Assembly (NCBI RefSeq): GCF_001540865.1
Contig: NC_033640.1
Span: 1,413,866 to 1,477,865, forward strand
Direction of reading: 5' to 3'
From: Ananas comosus
Taxonomy: Eukaryota; Streptophyta; Magnoliopsida; Poales; Bromeliaceae
Length of the DNA: 64,000 nucleotides
Shown here: positions 24,727-37,805 of the stretch, piece by piece
Layout: the number at the start of each line of letters is the position of its first letter
Numbering within the stretch: position 1 is the first letter of the stretch
The notes under the pieces: generated by a model
The model's input: the letters and a program-made list of their open reading frames with translations, nothing else
Told to the model about the DNA's origin: nothing
Database searches by the model: none
Position numbers and translations under genes: made by a program

Positions 24727-26392
24727 CCAAAAAGGAAAACAAAAAGGTGGGAGGGGGGGTGTTTCAAGTGAGAGAGGTGGCTCATGCAGCTCAATAAGAT
24801 TGCAATTAATGGTGGTGGTGAAGATGAAAAAGGTGGATGATGGTGGGGTAGTCTCAACTCTCAAAGGCCTTTTTGTTTGTGTTTTTGAGTGAATTTGAGG
24901 AAAAAAGAGATTTTGCATCTTATATGTAGAAATAGGGATTAAAAAAAAAATGCTAAGAACCTCATACTCTCGGGCTACTGTCCAGTATCAATACTGTTTT
25001 AGTATAACATTTCAACAAGAGATTTACTAGAGCTGACTCTGAAGCTTCTACAGAAGTGTCGTTTAAGTAAAGCTATTGTGTAAAATGTAATAGCTTGTTT
25101 ATTATACTCATCCTACAGTTTTCAATATAAAGATAAAAAAATAAAAGTTTTGTACATTAGAATTTAAGTTTTCAGATCTACATTGCTGATTTTGACTCTC
25201 TGCCCTTTAAAGGAGTCACAAACTTTTTGATACCCAAATAACTAATATGAAAAATTGAGTTGGTTCATATTTTATATTGTAATACAAAACCATTTAACTT
25301 GGTTGGAGCTTCTACAGAAGATCTAGCTACTGAAGAAACACTATCTGAGAAGCCTTTGCGGCTTTGCCTTTTGTTTCACTACATAAAATCTCACATCAGC
25401 TTCCATAGCAGCAAGAAGATTGATAAAAGTATCAAATTTTAGTTCCTCCTTTCAAAAAAGAAGATCCCAATGTTTTTGGTTGGTGAACGCATGATTTATG
25501 TTTCTCTGAAGAAGCTAGAGAATCTGATCAGAGTGCTTTGCAGAATCACAAAACTTAAACTACTTTTGATGCTGGATTAATTAAGCTGTCAAATTTATTG
25601 GGCTTCTGTTTTTGCCCTCTGGTGTTATGACATAAATTCCCAACCTCTTCCTAGACTTTGAATGCACTAAAAAAAGTAGCTCACTAACAATGGTGGAAGG
25701 GGTTCCACTTGTTTCCCTCTAATTAAGATTATCCAAGTTAATGCACAACTGCACCAGCTCAATGATTTATGAATTAATCTCTACTAAGTTTTCTCACCAA
25801 AAACAAAGGTTTGATCTTAACTACATGCACATGGTATCACCTCGGAATCAGCACCATACTCGACTGGCTTTTGAAACAACTTCTCTACTTAAGAAGACGT
25901 TGCTAGACAAAAACAAAATTAAAATAAAAACATATAAAAATATATTTCTCTAATTTCTGATAGGATCACATATTTGATATTCTAACTGAATCTATACAAT
26001 CTGCACAATGAACTGTCACTTGCAGAACAAATTTGAGTATTTTTCTATAAAATTTTCTCACCGGACGAAACGCATTCTCCCCGCCATTCGAAATCGTACT
26101 TAAAACTTTTGTAGTCACCAAATTTTTAGTGCTATTTTTTTTAACCTAACCACTGCCATTTTTTTTTTCTTTTTTCACATTTCTCTGATTATTCCACCAC
26201 ACTATGAGCTTTGTTAATGTTGCTGAATTTTAGCAGGCCTCTTTCCTTTTTGGTCAGAAAAAAAAAAGGGTGCAAGAGACCATTTCATTTGATATGCTCA
26301 CAGAACAGTCTAAAAGACATTAAACATCCTCTTCAAAAGACACTGTAGATACATGTGTTGAAACAAATCAACACTCAAATCTCTCAATACAG
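24727..26392. other. Intergenic region upstream of the GDSL lipase
   Basis: Promoter-side DNA without recognised genes or terminal-repeat elements. 24800-24915 has short T/C-rich stretches on the minus strand. Confidence 0.45.
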
Positions 26393-26569
26393 GGCTTTTT
26401 TCCACCTCATGCACAAGCTTTGCAAGAGTTGGTTTGCATCAAACTAGTAGACCTCTACACTTTCGTGCTTCTAGACGACAACATGCTCATGAATGAGGAT
26501 TGCGTCGGATCCCCGCCAGCTGTTGCTGCTCTCCTCGCCACCTACTTCGCCTCCAGCAGGGTGCGTTAG
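26393..26569 (+). other. Exon-like open block of unknown identity
   Basis: Begins after an acceptor-like CAATACAG and stays open for 58 codons to a TAG. A donor-like AG|GTGCGT lies just before the stop. The peptide contains QALQELVCIKLVDLYTFVLL, then DDNMLMNEDCVGSPP, with a more even base composition than its surroundings. I do not recognise it. It could be a stranded exon of a lost gene or a captured fragment. Confidence 0.25.
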
Positions 26570-27299
26570 CTTCTCAAATCTTGTATAGATCCCATTGCAG
26601 TATTTCACTGTATGCTTCATATCATAGACACAACCTCTAGAGTAGAATTTCTCTCACAACTGATCAACTATTTGATCAGCTAAAGTGATACGCGCTACGA
26701 AAGATCACCTAACTAACAGAGGAAACCATGATGTGTACCAATTGGAGCGAATAAATCAGATGAGCTCAAAGCCATTCAACACCATGAGCAGCTCTATGAA
26801 AAATCCATTTCGGGAGTTCCATGCCGTGAAAGGGGTTTGAACTTTATTTTAACTATAACTCGCCCCGCTTGTGCATGGTTTTTGTGCCATCGGGCCTTCT
26901 CCGCTACTCCGCCGTGAGATGAGTCATCTTTTATATCAGTCTACCGCGACAACCGCTACCTAATCAAATATCTCGTTGGATGAAAGTTACCGAGTTACTG
27001 AAGGACTTCCCAACTTTAGAGGTCGGGTCTGCAATATGAAACACATGATGAAGTACTGCAACGGAACTTATGGGGGGACTTGAGAAACTGGTGGGCCTGC
27101 TGGAAGTGAAGAAGGCAGTAGTAGGGGGTGGCAGAAAGGAGTGCAGCCCAGAAAGGTAGAGCACCGCTGCACTCCTTTCTATGTCAGTTGCTTATCAGGA
27201 TGGAGCAGATTATTTGCTAAGGACGACACGGTCAAGAAGCATGTAGGAGAAGTAGTCGATGGGAGGAGCTCTACTAGTTTGAGACAGTGAAGTATCGTT
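26570..27299. other. Region downstream of PPME1
   Basis: Holds the PPME1 3' untranslated region on the minus strand (below 27300). No other gene recognised; short open frames on the minus strand (26964-27164) look incidental. Confidence 0.4.
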
Positions 27300-30200
27300 C
27301 TATTGCTGCGACCGTCGAAGGAGACCCGGTATCTGTTGGAAAAGCATAAAAAAGCTTTTTCATTTTAATCACAGAAAAGGCAATCAGAAAGTAGTATTCT
27401 TCTGTGTTTTCTAAACTAAGGTGGAGGTCATGCTTGGAGCAGACTGATGCAGTAAAAAATAATGTAGTAAATAAACCAAAAGAATAAAACCACCCAGCTA
27501 GTGCAAGCATTAAAAAGTAAAGGATTTGAATAAAATGATAATCTATTTTCCACATAGACTAGAAATTAATCATGAAGCAAAGCCATGCATAAAGATTAAA
27601 ATCTTCAGAAAAGGTAAACTACGTACCTCAACACCATGAGGGCCTATCCTGTTGCGACCTATAAAATTCAGTATATATGATGCGAATTCCTCAGGCGCAT
27701 CTTCCTGAAATAGATATTAAGAAATTTTGTGAAGTACAATAAACTTTAACAGTCTCCAGTACTTTGATGTATTAACAGTCTCCAGTACTTTGATGTATTA
27801 ACAGTCTCCAGTACTTTGATGTATTAACAGTCTCCAGTACTTTGATGTATTAACACGTTATTTCACAAATATAAATGGATTCAATATAACAGACAAGGTC
27901 CATGTAAGCGTATTCTTAGAATGATGCTCATCACTATCCCCACTTGAACATCCAGCCTAGTTTTAAAAAATAAAATATAAGTCTGATAAGCATTCGGTCC
28001 CCCCTACAATAGTTAATATATGTGGGCCACACTTAGTTTATTATTTCTATGCATGATAATCGCCTTCATATATATAGCAAAATTCATTATTTATAAACAG
28101 TATTAATGGAAATATTAATTCATCCTAAATGGTTGCTGACCCTGTTATGCTATTAAGATCTTCCTCACCCAACAATGTTTGCTACCAGCAAAAAGTACTA
28201 AATAATAGTGACACAATAGCAACTGAACAATGAAATGAAAGGGATAAGTAAATACCACTTAAAACCTTAGTTGTCAAATAAGGCTTGCCCATTATTAATA
28301 ATCATAATCCATCAGAAATAAATTAGTTTTTCTCACAGACTGCAGCAATCCAACTAAAATTGCAGTCACCTCTTCCTAAAAGACGAAGAGTAGAAAAAGT
28401 AACAACCTGAATAGCATGTCCAGTATGGCGAACAACCACCATTTGAAATTTGCCTTGCATTTGTCCAATTGTTAGAGCTCTGTTGCAGCACAAAAAACAA
28501 CTTATATCAAATGACTGCAGAGCTTTCTCAAAGCAACCATGTGAGAAACAACCTCCAGTTCAATATGATTAGTTACTTGACTCAAAAAGTTAAAAGTGCT
28601 TTCACCTGAAGCCACTCTGATATCTCAATTTTCATCAGCCGGTGCTGGTAAGTCTCATAATATGTAAAAGCTTCAACAACTTATTTACTGACTGTATGGT
28701 TTTGAGTAGTGAGACAATTGACTACAAAATGTAGCATCATTGCGAACACGCATTTATTCAGATTCATTACTTCTTTTCATCTTTAAGCTCTACAGCATAT
28801 ATAAGTATTCTAAGATACCATAGATATTCTTAAAAAAGAATAATCAGTAAATAAGGTTTTAAGACCTCAAAAGGTTAATATGCCCAGCAGGTTGTGAGAA
28901 GGTTTGAAAGTCACAAGCATATGCATTGATTAAAAACCAAGGGAGGTCTCGCAAACTTAACAAAGGCTAAAAAACATGGGTGTTAACTGGCAATACTGTG
29001 AATTTCCAATGATTTTGGAGAAATAGCAATATGGAGATACAGATTTGAGTTTTCATTCTTCAATAAGAATATACAAACATTGTTGATATTATGATTACAG
29101 AAAAAGAATCTGTAAAACATATCTAAAAAAAGAGAAATCATCTTACATTTATATGTTACTATATATGAACCTCACTATAAAATGAGAAGACCCGGGGAAT
29201 AAGAGTTTGAAGATGTATAACTTTAAGATTTCCTGCTCCTAACATTTGTCTTAGATTGTGTCAAGCTCCCAAGTGGGATCAGTATAGGAAACCTCTCCAT
29301 TCCTATTAAGTTCTTAGTAAACAATTTTTATTAATCAAAAACTACAAATCTCATCTTTAGATGATTGGAAAACCTTTTTCTCACTATTTCTAGGAAATAA
29401 TAATGCAGTGAAACAAATGCATGCTTGCCGTTCAGATATTATACCCTTGATATGTCAAGTTTCTTGAAGAACCTACCAGTCCATTTATTAGTTAAAAATA
29501 ATATATACTAAAAGAATAATATGATAGAAATGATGGCAATATTGATAAGCGAAAAGGATACAAGGAAAGAGAACTTATATGATAGCAGTCAAATTCACAG
29601 AACATAGAAGGAATAATTTCTTGGTTTTCTTTTTTCTATTGTATTTAAAACAAACCTGTCTAATCTATCTGTCCCAGCTAACAACAAAAGCTTTGGCACT
29701 GGGCATGACAAGAACTTATCTGAGAGGCCTTCGTACCTGGAAAGCACATAAATATAAAATTCAAAGTAATCATTAAGATACAACTTCTCTAATACTGCTA
29801 ATAGTAACTGAAACATCGACCAAGACCAGCAAGATAAGTAATCTTTCCCTGTGCGGTTTGGTTTAACTACATTACTGTTACTGGTAATAAATCAAGTTGT
29901 CAACATTATTTTCTTTTCTCTATCGCCAAAACTCATGTAAAACTTTAGATGCGATTTGCAGTGCACATGGTTAAGCTTTACAGTTGCAACTCCAATCCAC
30001 CAGGAAAGCACCATGGGAGGTTTTATAATGGGCAAAAATTTACGAAAACCCCCAACGATAGGTCAGATTGAAACAAGTCGCTGAACTTCGATTTTATAGT
30101 CTCTTATTTGAACCCAAAACTAATGTACTATTTGATTTCTTTCAGGATATATCAGACATTAATGGTTTCTGTCAAAATAGATACAGAATATTGCAAAACA

Positions 30201-33200
30201 TTCTGTTAACAAAACACAGTGCAAACTATATAGTGTTCCATTAAAAACTTACACTGTTAACGTCTGCCGGTTTTTTCTGAAATCAAAACACATTAAGGGG
30301 AGTTCAAATCCAAAAGGCTGAAATTCAGAGAACTGTTTCGAAAGACCTATAATAGGGGTTAGTTTGTCCACACTTTTTGCCTATCCAGAAATTATCAATT
30401 TTTCCTGGAAGTAAAAAAAAATATGACTGACCAGCCTTTCCAGTATCGCTCTGATTCTTCAAGAGGAGTACGGTATGTATAGCTGCACAAATAAAAGAAA
30501 GTCATTTTATATGCCAAAAGCAGATTGCATGAATAGCAAAGGATTCCCTAAAGCAGTGTTTCTAAAGCATTGCTTACCATTTCTTCGATTCATCATACTT
30601 AAGTGTTGATGGAACAGATAGACGAGCAGATTCAACATTTCTTAATGGGCCGCCTTTGACACTCCACTCAACCTACAAAGATTTGAACACAAAAAATGGC
30701 TAGAAAGTGGTTAATCAATACAACTTAAGTCAACAGACTGTTATTTCCATTTCAAGGAAAAGTAGTATTATCGTGTAATAACTAATACTATACAGAAGTC
30801 TCTTTAGTACCTCTCAACATAAAAATTCCGAGGTCCACTGAAATCATCATTTCTAACTTCTATAGATTAATAACCTCTTCATATAATTATCTATTCTTGA
30901 TTTTTTTTTTTTTCACCTAAGTTCCTTCTGATTATATAATGATAATATTTCCCTTGGTGATATAAATTCAAAATGAACACTTCAGAATATGAATATATGA
31001 TAGTCAAAAGAAGTCTCTGTTGATAATATCAAGTACTTGGTCAATAATATTGAAGTGCTACCAAATCCTTCAACAATAATTCCTCCAAAGAAAAGTGGAA
31101 TTTTACTCAGATATTACTCCTTTCGAAAAAAAGTAAACTAAAAAATCACTAAGCACAATTTTGTATTATTTTTATCTCTATAATTATTCCCCAAAAAAAA
31201 GAAGGTACATTACACAATTGAATTTGATAGAGCAGATTAGATAGTATACGTACTGCCTTCTCGATGGAGGGGAAATGTTGCATTCGACTTGATAGAATTT
31301 TTTGCATATGAATCAATGACGCCATGGCCGTCCCCTATTTTGGAAGTAGATGAATAATAGTCAGGGATGGAATTGCAATATATACAACAAGTTGTCTAAG
31401 TGAAAAGTTTTTGATCCAAGTCACAACATTGGGATAGTAAATTTAGTATTCCAAATGACTAACGTGAAACAAACCTCAACTACATCGACAACAACAAGGC
31501 CTGTTATATTAGGCATCACTTTTCTTGCAGCCACATGCACAGCCACAGAACCTCCCATGCTGCAAAATGGCGGGAAGTAGGAATAAAGTTCATCCAATGA
31601 AGATAACATCTTTAAACATAATTACAGATTATTAAACACAAAAATGAATACCTAGGCAAAATTTACAAGATATGCTACTACCAGTAAGATAAATAATGAA
31701 CTATCAAAAGGGAAGGAAGAGAAGAAAAAGGAAACATTCTGTTCTATTCTTTTAAAAAAATATATTTTGTTAAGTAGGAAATGCTCAAACAAGTAAAGAA
31801 AGTATCATTGTCTTTTTGCAAAAGAAATGCAGCTATAAGTTAATAAATCTCATCAAGTTCAAACAAAGCCTAAAGTAGAAATTTTCATCATGAAAAAAAA
31901 AGAGAGAGGCTCAGATAATTGCTGCATAATCTAAAGTAACAGCTAGTTATGTCGGTTGTTAGTCATGCTGCGAATCTATCAACTAGTTGGATAAAGGAAG
32001 TAAATGAACATAATATGCCGTGCTCACATGGAAATGCAAAAATAAATTTTCCAATATGTTGGAAAAATATGGGTGCTGAGCAACTGAGAAAACTGATTAA
32101 ACTAAAATGGAAAGTTCTATCTCCAATAAAATAATTAGAATAAAATCTAGTTGAACTTGGTTTTAGTTCTCAACAAAGATTAATGTGCAAATGACAAAAT
32201 TAAGAAAAAAAAAAAATGAAGGCCACTGGTTCTGAACGAACCAGATGGGAGAATTAGTTTGGGAGAGTGCAAGAATATGAAATTATTACACATGGGTTAT
32301 AGGATAAGAATGTTTTATTGGGCCTTTTTTCCTGTTTTATTCATTTTCTTCTTTAACTTTGGAGACTCACTATGCGACTTAACATCATTGTCTCCATTAA
32401 GTTCAGCCTACAGAAAAATTTACAGATTCTACTATACAAGAAATTGATAAATTTAATTAATAGAAAGTCGTGGAGAATCCAAGTACAGCTTAGTGAAATG
32501 AAGTTCAATATATCAAAACTACTAACATGCAAAGAAGAGAACCTGTGGCCGACAAGTATAATAGCTGGTGGGGAATCTCCATACATTGTCTTCAAAACAG
32601 CCAATACATCATTGCATAAGGTCTGTTATTAAAAAGTCAATTAATTAACAAAGTTTAGAAAGTCGATGGTTATTATATATATGTATATATATGTGTGTGT
32701 GTATATATATATATATATATAGTAGGGCTACTGTGCTATTAAGAGCACAGCAGCCCTTGTGCTTCTAAGTTTCTAATCATCCATCAATTTTGATGGATGG
32801 TTAGGGTGAGAGAAAGAAGAGAAATTGGAGAGAAATTAGGTTTCTCAATTTCTCTTCTCTTTGAATATCTCCCCAATTTCTCTTCTCTCTCTCACCCTAA
32901 CCACCCATCAAAATTGATGGATGGTTAGAAACTTAGAAGCACAAGGGCTATTATGCTTCTAATAGCATAGTAGCCCTACTCTCTCTATATATATCTATAG
33001 AGCTAGGCTGATATACTATCGGTAGCACGGAGGTCTCCGTGCTACCAAGTTATTTTCAATGATGTGGCTTCCAAATCGACGATCGGCTCCGCTAGACTTG
33101 ATCTACACTATTGAAAGTATTTGCAAACTAAATTTTATAATTTTTCGGTATCATTTACCTATCAAACGAGTAGTCTAAAAATTAACGGCTGAAAATAAAA

Positions 33201-36200
33201 ATCTCATAAAAAATGATGATAAAAGACTTAAATTTAAGATCAGAGGTACTGATCTTACTCTAAATAGTGAAAATAATTTTCTATAAAAATTTCATCATAT
33301 TTGGATTGTTTTACACCGTTAAATTTACAAACACATCACATCTACCATTAAAATTGTCAATTTTGAAACCTTTTGATCACTAGCCAAATGATGTCAAAAA
33401 ATTATAAAATTTAGTTTCCAAATACTTTTAATAGTGTAGATCAAGTCTAATGGAGCCGATCGTCGATTTGGAAACCGCATCATTGAAAACAACTTGGTAT
33501 CACGGAGCCCTCTGTGCTACCGATAGTATACCAGCCTAGCTCTTTATATATATATATGCAGTGTAGACCTACTATGCTTTTGGAAACATAAAGGAGTTGG
33601 TGCTTCCGACTTTTTGACCCTTGGATCAAGGAATGTAGGGTCGGGATGATAGTGGTCCCCCTTAGGGCTGAGTGGTTCCCCTGGGGTTAAGTGGTCCCCT
33701 AGGATAATAACAATCCAAAGGTCAGAAATGATCAAAGGGTTTGATCTAAGGGCCAAAAAGTTGGAAGCACCAACTTCCTTATACTTTTGGACAGTATAGT
33801 AGCTCTACTATATATGTCATACACACACACACACACACACGCAAATCATCTATTTTACACATGTACCAGGTTACATATGAATTTTCATATATGCCATTGG
33901 AAAGTGCAATTTCTTGTAAAAACGCCCTCATCTTAAGGAATTATGAGTCATAGCCAGAAAATTGACTTATACTAGAAAATAGTTTTGAAAAGAGGCTTAA
34001 GTACAAGGGTACATAAACAAGAAATCAAATTTTTGAAGGGCATACATGAAATATTCAGATATTATATATGCAACAGATAATTTTGCAGGGTATATATGTA
34101 AATATCTCTAATATAAAAGAACTTTCAAAATGCCAGAGAACCTAAGTCTTCAGAACAACAACATAAGAAAAATCTTATCCAAAAATGCAATTAGATATAT
34201 GCATTTTCTTTGAAAACATTATCAAAGTTATAAGGAACATACTTCAATGGATAAATCAGAGTCATTCTCGGTGGAGGATTTTCCATGCCCCCTCAAGTCC
34301 ATTGCTACCACACGAGCCTTTTCCTTGATTTTACTTGCTGATAATGCAAAAGAAAGGCTGGTACAAGATGAATGCAAATACACCATGTTGGAAATAGAAT
34401 TTATAAAACTTGGTAGGATTATTCTAAATAGCCCTCGTGGGAAATGTAAAGCACAGCAGCAAACTTATATTCCTTCGGAAGTTCGGAATAAATTTGAACC
34501 AACAAAGTTTTGTCAGCTGCAAAGAAGATGATAATAAGAGTGCTTGATCCTAAGTATCCTGGATGATATTTCACTTCCAGGAAGATATTCGGAGTATCCA
34601 CGAAAAGACGAAAAATTTCTACATAACTGCCTTTAAGTATGTGTACCAATTAGATGATATGCTGAAAGTGTAGTTCATTAATCATTCCAGTAACATCTCA
34701 ATCAAGTTAACCCTTACAAAAATAATATTAGCTAGAAATCAGCTTTCTCAAATTCCAGCTCTCATTAAACAACAATCGAGAGTTTTTCTGACAAAGGAAG
34801 TGAACATGAACAGACATTTCATGCTTATCAACAATAAGATAATTTCAGCAGATTGGCGTAATGGGTAGTAAGGCATTAATCCTTTTTTAATCTATATACA
34901 GTAGACACACACTGCCAGATAACTTACTGGACATAAGACAGTAAAAATGCACCTGATAGACACAAAACATAATAATGGTAACATTTCCATGGATAAGTGG
35001 AAGCTAAATAACAATCACATTTCTAAGTAAAGTAGAACAACTCAATTGCTAGATCTCAGGTTTGAATTATCATCCTTCAACGATATTCACAGTCAGAGGA
35101 AACAGCAACATCAATTTGATAAATGAAATAATCTTGTGTATGGCAATAATACAGTTACTTTCGTTAATCAGCCGTAGTTGCACCAGTAATGGCATAATCT
35201 AGTGTTATAGGTTCGTGCATACCCAGAATAGCCACCTCCATGGAGGCAAAAAACAACTGGTCCATCTGATCCAGCCATATAAACATGAAATACCTAGACA
35301 ATAAAAATGAAATGAAGTAAGATACTATGTTCAATCCCTCTTTGGTGCAGGTCTGGAACAAACTTCTCTACTCCAGAAGCAGAAGACGAGCGTTTAACAA
35401 TTGAAAAGGGTAGAGCAGTTGGTTAGAACCATAAGCCAAAATAGGCTTCCTGACTGTCATAAGCTGCGATTCAAAGCTTCTATTTCTGGCTTCAAAATGA
35501 AGCAGATACAAGGATTTAAATGCAAAATAAAAACTCTCACGAAACAGCACTTTCACAGAAGCTCTAGACAAACCTTCATTCATTTATAGTAGAAAAAATA
35601 GAAGCTAATGTTAAAGAACATCAACACCGTGCTGATAATGCTTACATCATTTGAACCTGGAATTGTAATATCTTCTTCCTTGTCGAAAAACCTTGACCAG
35701 TCTAGTGGTGCATACTTTTGGAGCAAACTGCTGTGAGAATGGTTAGCAAAACAGGTAACTATTACACAACAAAATAGCTGCAGTATAATTCAAATAAATA
35801 CTCTAAACCATAAGGTCACAACCAATTAGCATCATTTCATTAGTCATTACACTTTTTAGCTTCTATGAACTCGAGATTTGCCGACTAGGGCATACCAACC
35901 TTTCCACTCCTAGAAACATGTGTAATTTCAATATACGGTGGGCTATAAACCTCCATCCCGACTTAGATATTTCAAACATCATGATTTCAACAACGAGTTT
36001 CTAATATTAGTAGGCACAATAGATCGGAATCACTCTAAACATTGCCAATCAAGGTTCTAAACATATCGTCCCATTAAAATGTCCATCAGTGGCGCAGCAT
36101 AAGGCAATGTCATCCAAATATCCTTAAATACATTTAAAAATGTAGATCAAAACCCTTCCCGAATACGCAATCTTACTAAAACAGAGATCATAGCAAGAAC

Positions 36201-36567
36201 CCCACAAAACTAGTCTCAAACTTGAGCATGCTGAGACTATACGAGGGTGGGTGTTTTCTCTCCGATCAATCTTTTGGGGTAACATGGCAGCAGAACCATG
36301 TCCTCAACAACCTCCATTGCGAGAGATTCTAAGTTCGATTCCTGCATCCACCATTTTACGGCATATTTTTCGTTGTTTTTCCATTCTTAGCGGCGTTTTG
36401 ATGAGATCTTACCGAGACGCAGGGCGCGGAGGGATCGAATCGGGTGAGAATGCGGAGGCGGAGGCGGAGTCGGAAGGGGGAGGAGGGGGAGGAGGAAGAG
36501 GGGAGAGCTCTTCGTCTTCGGCGGCGGCGGCTTCTTCTCGGAGGGTGGAGAGGTTCGAGGACTCCAT
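27300..36567 (-). CDS. PPME1: Protein phosphatase methylesterase 1, complete, 13 exons, 360 aa
   Basis: Removes the C-terminal methyl ester from the catalytic subunit of protein phosphatase 2A (alpha/beta-hydrolase fold). Exons: 36413-36567, 35646-35730, 35223-35293, 34243-34357, 32543-32622, 31475-31559, 31254-31334, 30578-30672, 30432-30482, 29656-29736, 28407-28479, 27627-27704 and 27300-27332. They sum to 1083 nt with every phase consistent. Landmarks: VFCLHGGGYSGLSFAL (oxyanion region), VAMDLRGHGKS, ILVGHSMGGSVAVH with the nucleophile Ser split across exons 5-6, LVVVDVVEGTAMASL with the catalytic Asp, and VRHTGHAIQEDAPEEF with the catalytic His. The last exon, 11 codons ending RRSQQ, was placed by matching phase and a VEIPGL join. 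The N-terminal ~50 residues are an acidic/proline-rich extension. Start: first ATG after a (GA)n leader. Confidence 0.95.
27747..27851. repeat. Four tandem copies of a 26-bp unit in PPME1 intron 11
   Basis: Unit begins taacagtctccagtacttt; the copies are identical. It lies in the intron just before exon 12. No spacers, so it is a minisatellite, not a CRISPR. Confidence 0.95.
30030..30382. mobile_element. MITE-like palindromic element in PPME1 intron 9
   Basis: Left end ggcaaaaatttacgaaaacc with cgataggtc; right end gacctataatagggg then tttttgcc. These are imperfect inverted repeats about 40 bp long. Non-coding. Confidence 0.55.
32721..32980. mobile_element. Hairpin MITE A in PPME1 intron 4 (260 bp)
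   Basis: Nearly the whole element is an inverted repeat. Left AGTAGGGCTACTGTGCTATT is matched by right aatagcatagtagccctact, and the arms continue through catccatcaattttgatgga to gtgagagag. Inserted at the end of a TA microsatellite. Confidence 0.88.
32999..33543. mobile_element. Hairpin MITE B in PPME1 intron 4 (545 bp)
   Basis: Ends AGAGCTAGGCTG...CAGCCTAGCTCT. Inner arms share actatcggtagcacggag and atcgacgatcggctcc. A solitary end of the same family lies at 51425-51480. Confidence 0.88.
33554..33815. mobile_element. Hairpin MITE C in PPME1 intron 4
   Basis: Left gtgtagacctactatgctt with ggagttggtgcttcc; right ggaagcaccaacttcc with acagtatagtagctctac. The interior has repeated agtggtcccc motifs. 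Confidence 0.8.
33819..33841. repeat. (CA)n microsatellite
   Basis: About eleven CA units directly right of MITE C. Confidence 0.9.
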
Positions 36568-36572
36568 GGGCG

Positions 36573-36573
<1 letters not shown>

Positions 36574-36622
<49 letters not shown>
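36574..36622. repeat. (CT)n tract in the PPME1 5' leader
   Basis: On the gene strand a (GA)n run ending 6 bp before the PPME1 ATG (36567). Open frames giving SLSLSL or RERERE repeats are artefacts of it. Confidence 0.9.
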
Positions 36623-36626
<4 letters not shown>

Positions 36627-36787
36627 GGGCAAATTGATGTGGAGCGAATGGAGAAGACGATCGGGGGCGAGAGAGAAGAAGAAGAAGGGCGATCGAAGGA
36701 GGTGTCGTGTGGCACGTGCGGTAGCTCGCCCTTCCGTACGAAAGCGCACGCGTCATGAGAGGGCCCACTCGGGGGGACAAACATTTT

Positions 36788-37166
36788 AGGGAAAACTTCA
36801 AAATATCCCTTGTGGTTTCATACGTTTTCATTTTAGTACCCAGTGATTTAAAGTGTATCAAGTTGGTACCTGTGTTTCTCACTTTCTCACTTTAGTACTC
36901 TGTGGTTTAAAGTGTATGAAGTTAGTGCTCTGTGATTTTATTTTTGTATCAAGTTAGTACTATGTGGTTTTATGTGGTTTTTAATCCACAGGGCATTGAC
37001 GTGAGAAAGTGCGAAACCACAGGGTACTAACTTGATACAACTTAAAACATAGGGTACTAAAGTGAAAAAGTGCAAAACCACGGGTACTAACTTGATATAC
37101 TTTAAATCACAGGGTACTAAAGTGAGAAAAAGTGAAACCACCAGGGGGTATTTCAAGTTTTTCCAA
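36788..37166. mobile_element. Long-TIR MITE, 'ctgtggttt' family, copy upstream of PPME1
   Basis: Variant with tandem 'agtactctgtggtttaaagt' units as at 12276. Ends gggaaaacttcaaaatatcc and tatttcaagtttttcc. Starts about 220 bp upstream of the PPME1 ATG, so it lies in the promoter region. Confidence 0.75.
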
Positions 37167-37169
37167 AAT

Positions 37170-37600
37170 TTAGGATTAAATGCATACAAGTTTCTACAAA
37201 TATAGTAAATTATAAATTAATCATTATAAAATTCAACTTTTCATACATTGTTCTTTCAAAAGTTCTAATATTTTCAAATATGACTTTCTGATTTGTTATG
37301 ATTAGAGAACAGTTTATATTTTAACAGCAATAAGTGAAATGTTAATTTTGCCATCACAAAATGACCCTCGAGAAGTCACAATAGTATAATATAAGATGTG
37401 TAAAAATATTAAGTTATCTCATAAACTAATCAAGGTTAAATATTTAATCTATAGTTAATTAAAATTTTCTAACATATTCTAACGATAGAGATATATTTAA
37501 ATATATTAGAATTTTTATAGGGACAACATATAAAATTTAAACTTTATAGAAATATATTTATAATTTACTATATTTGCAATGACCTATATATAATTAATCT
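37170..37600. mobile_element. Diverged relative of the GGGTTAATTTC MITE
   Basis: Left ggattaaatgcatacaag, right gacctatatataattaatc, with an internal 'gggacaacatataaaatt' block as in 21142-21494. Confidence 0.55.
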
Positions 37601-37805
37601 AAAATTTTATGAATTAGTTTGGAGACGATGTTGATGGATGCACATGGTCGATCTAATGGGCGACGTCCTCTCTGTTGCTCTCTCTTTCTCTCTCTAAAAA
37701 CACCGGGCACTTTTTTCTTTTCATAAGTCAAATGCATATCGTCGCCCATTCACGTCGTAACTAATTAGTTTGGGGATGATACTTATAAAATTTTTGTCCC
37801 ACTTA

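Noticed and set aside
24634..24918. 94-codon minus-strand frame upstream of the GDSL lipase
   Set aside because: Pro/Phe-rich read-through of promoter DNA that includes the TATA box; no continuity with the lipase frame.
27747..27851. 26-bp repeats as a CRISPR array
   Set aside because: Units are directly adjacent without spacers and lie in a plant intron.
36251..36637. Plus-strand frame over PPME1 exon 1
   Set aside because: Antisense shadow of PPME1 and of the CT tract.
36409..36882. 157-codon minus-strand frame starting upstream of PPME1
   Set aside because: Only the part from ATG 36567 is PPME1; the upstream part reads through the (GA)n leader as Arg-Glu repeats.
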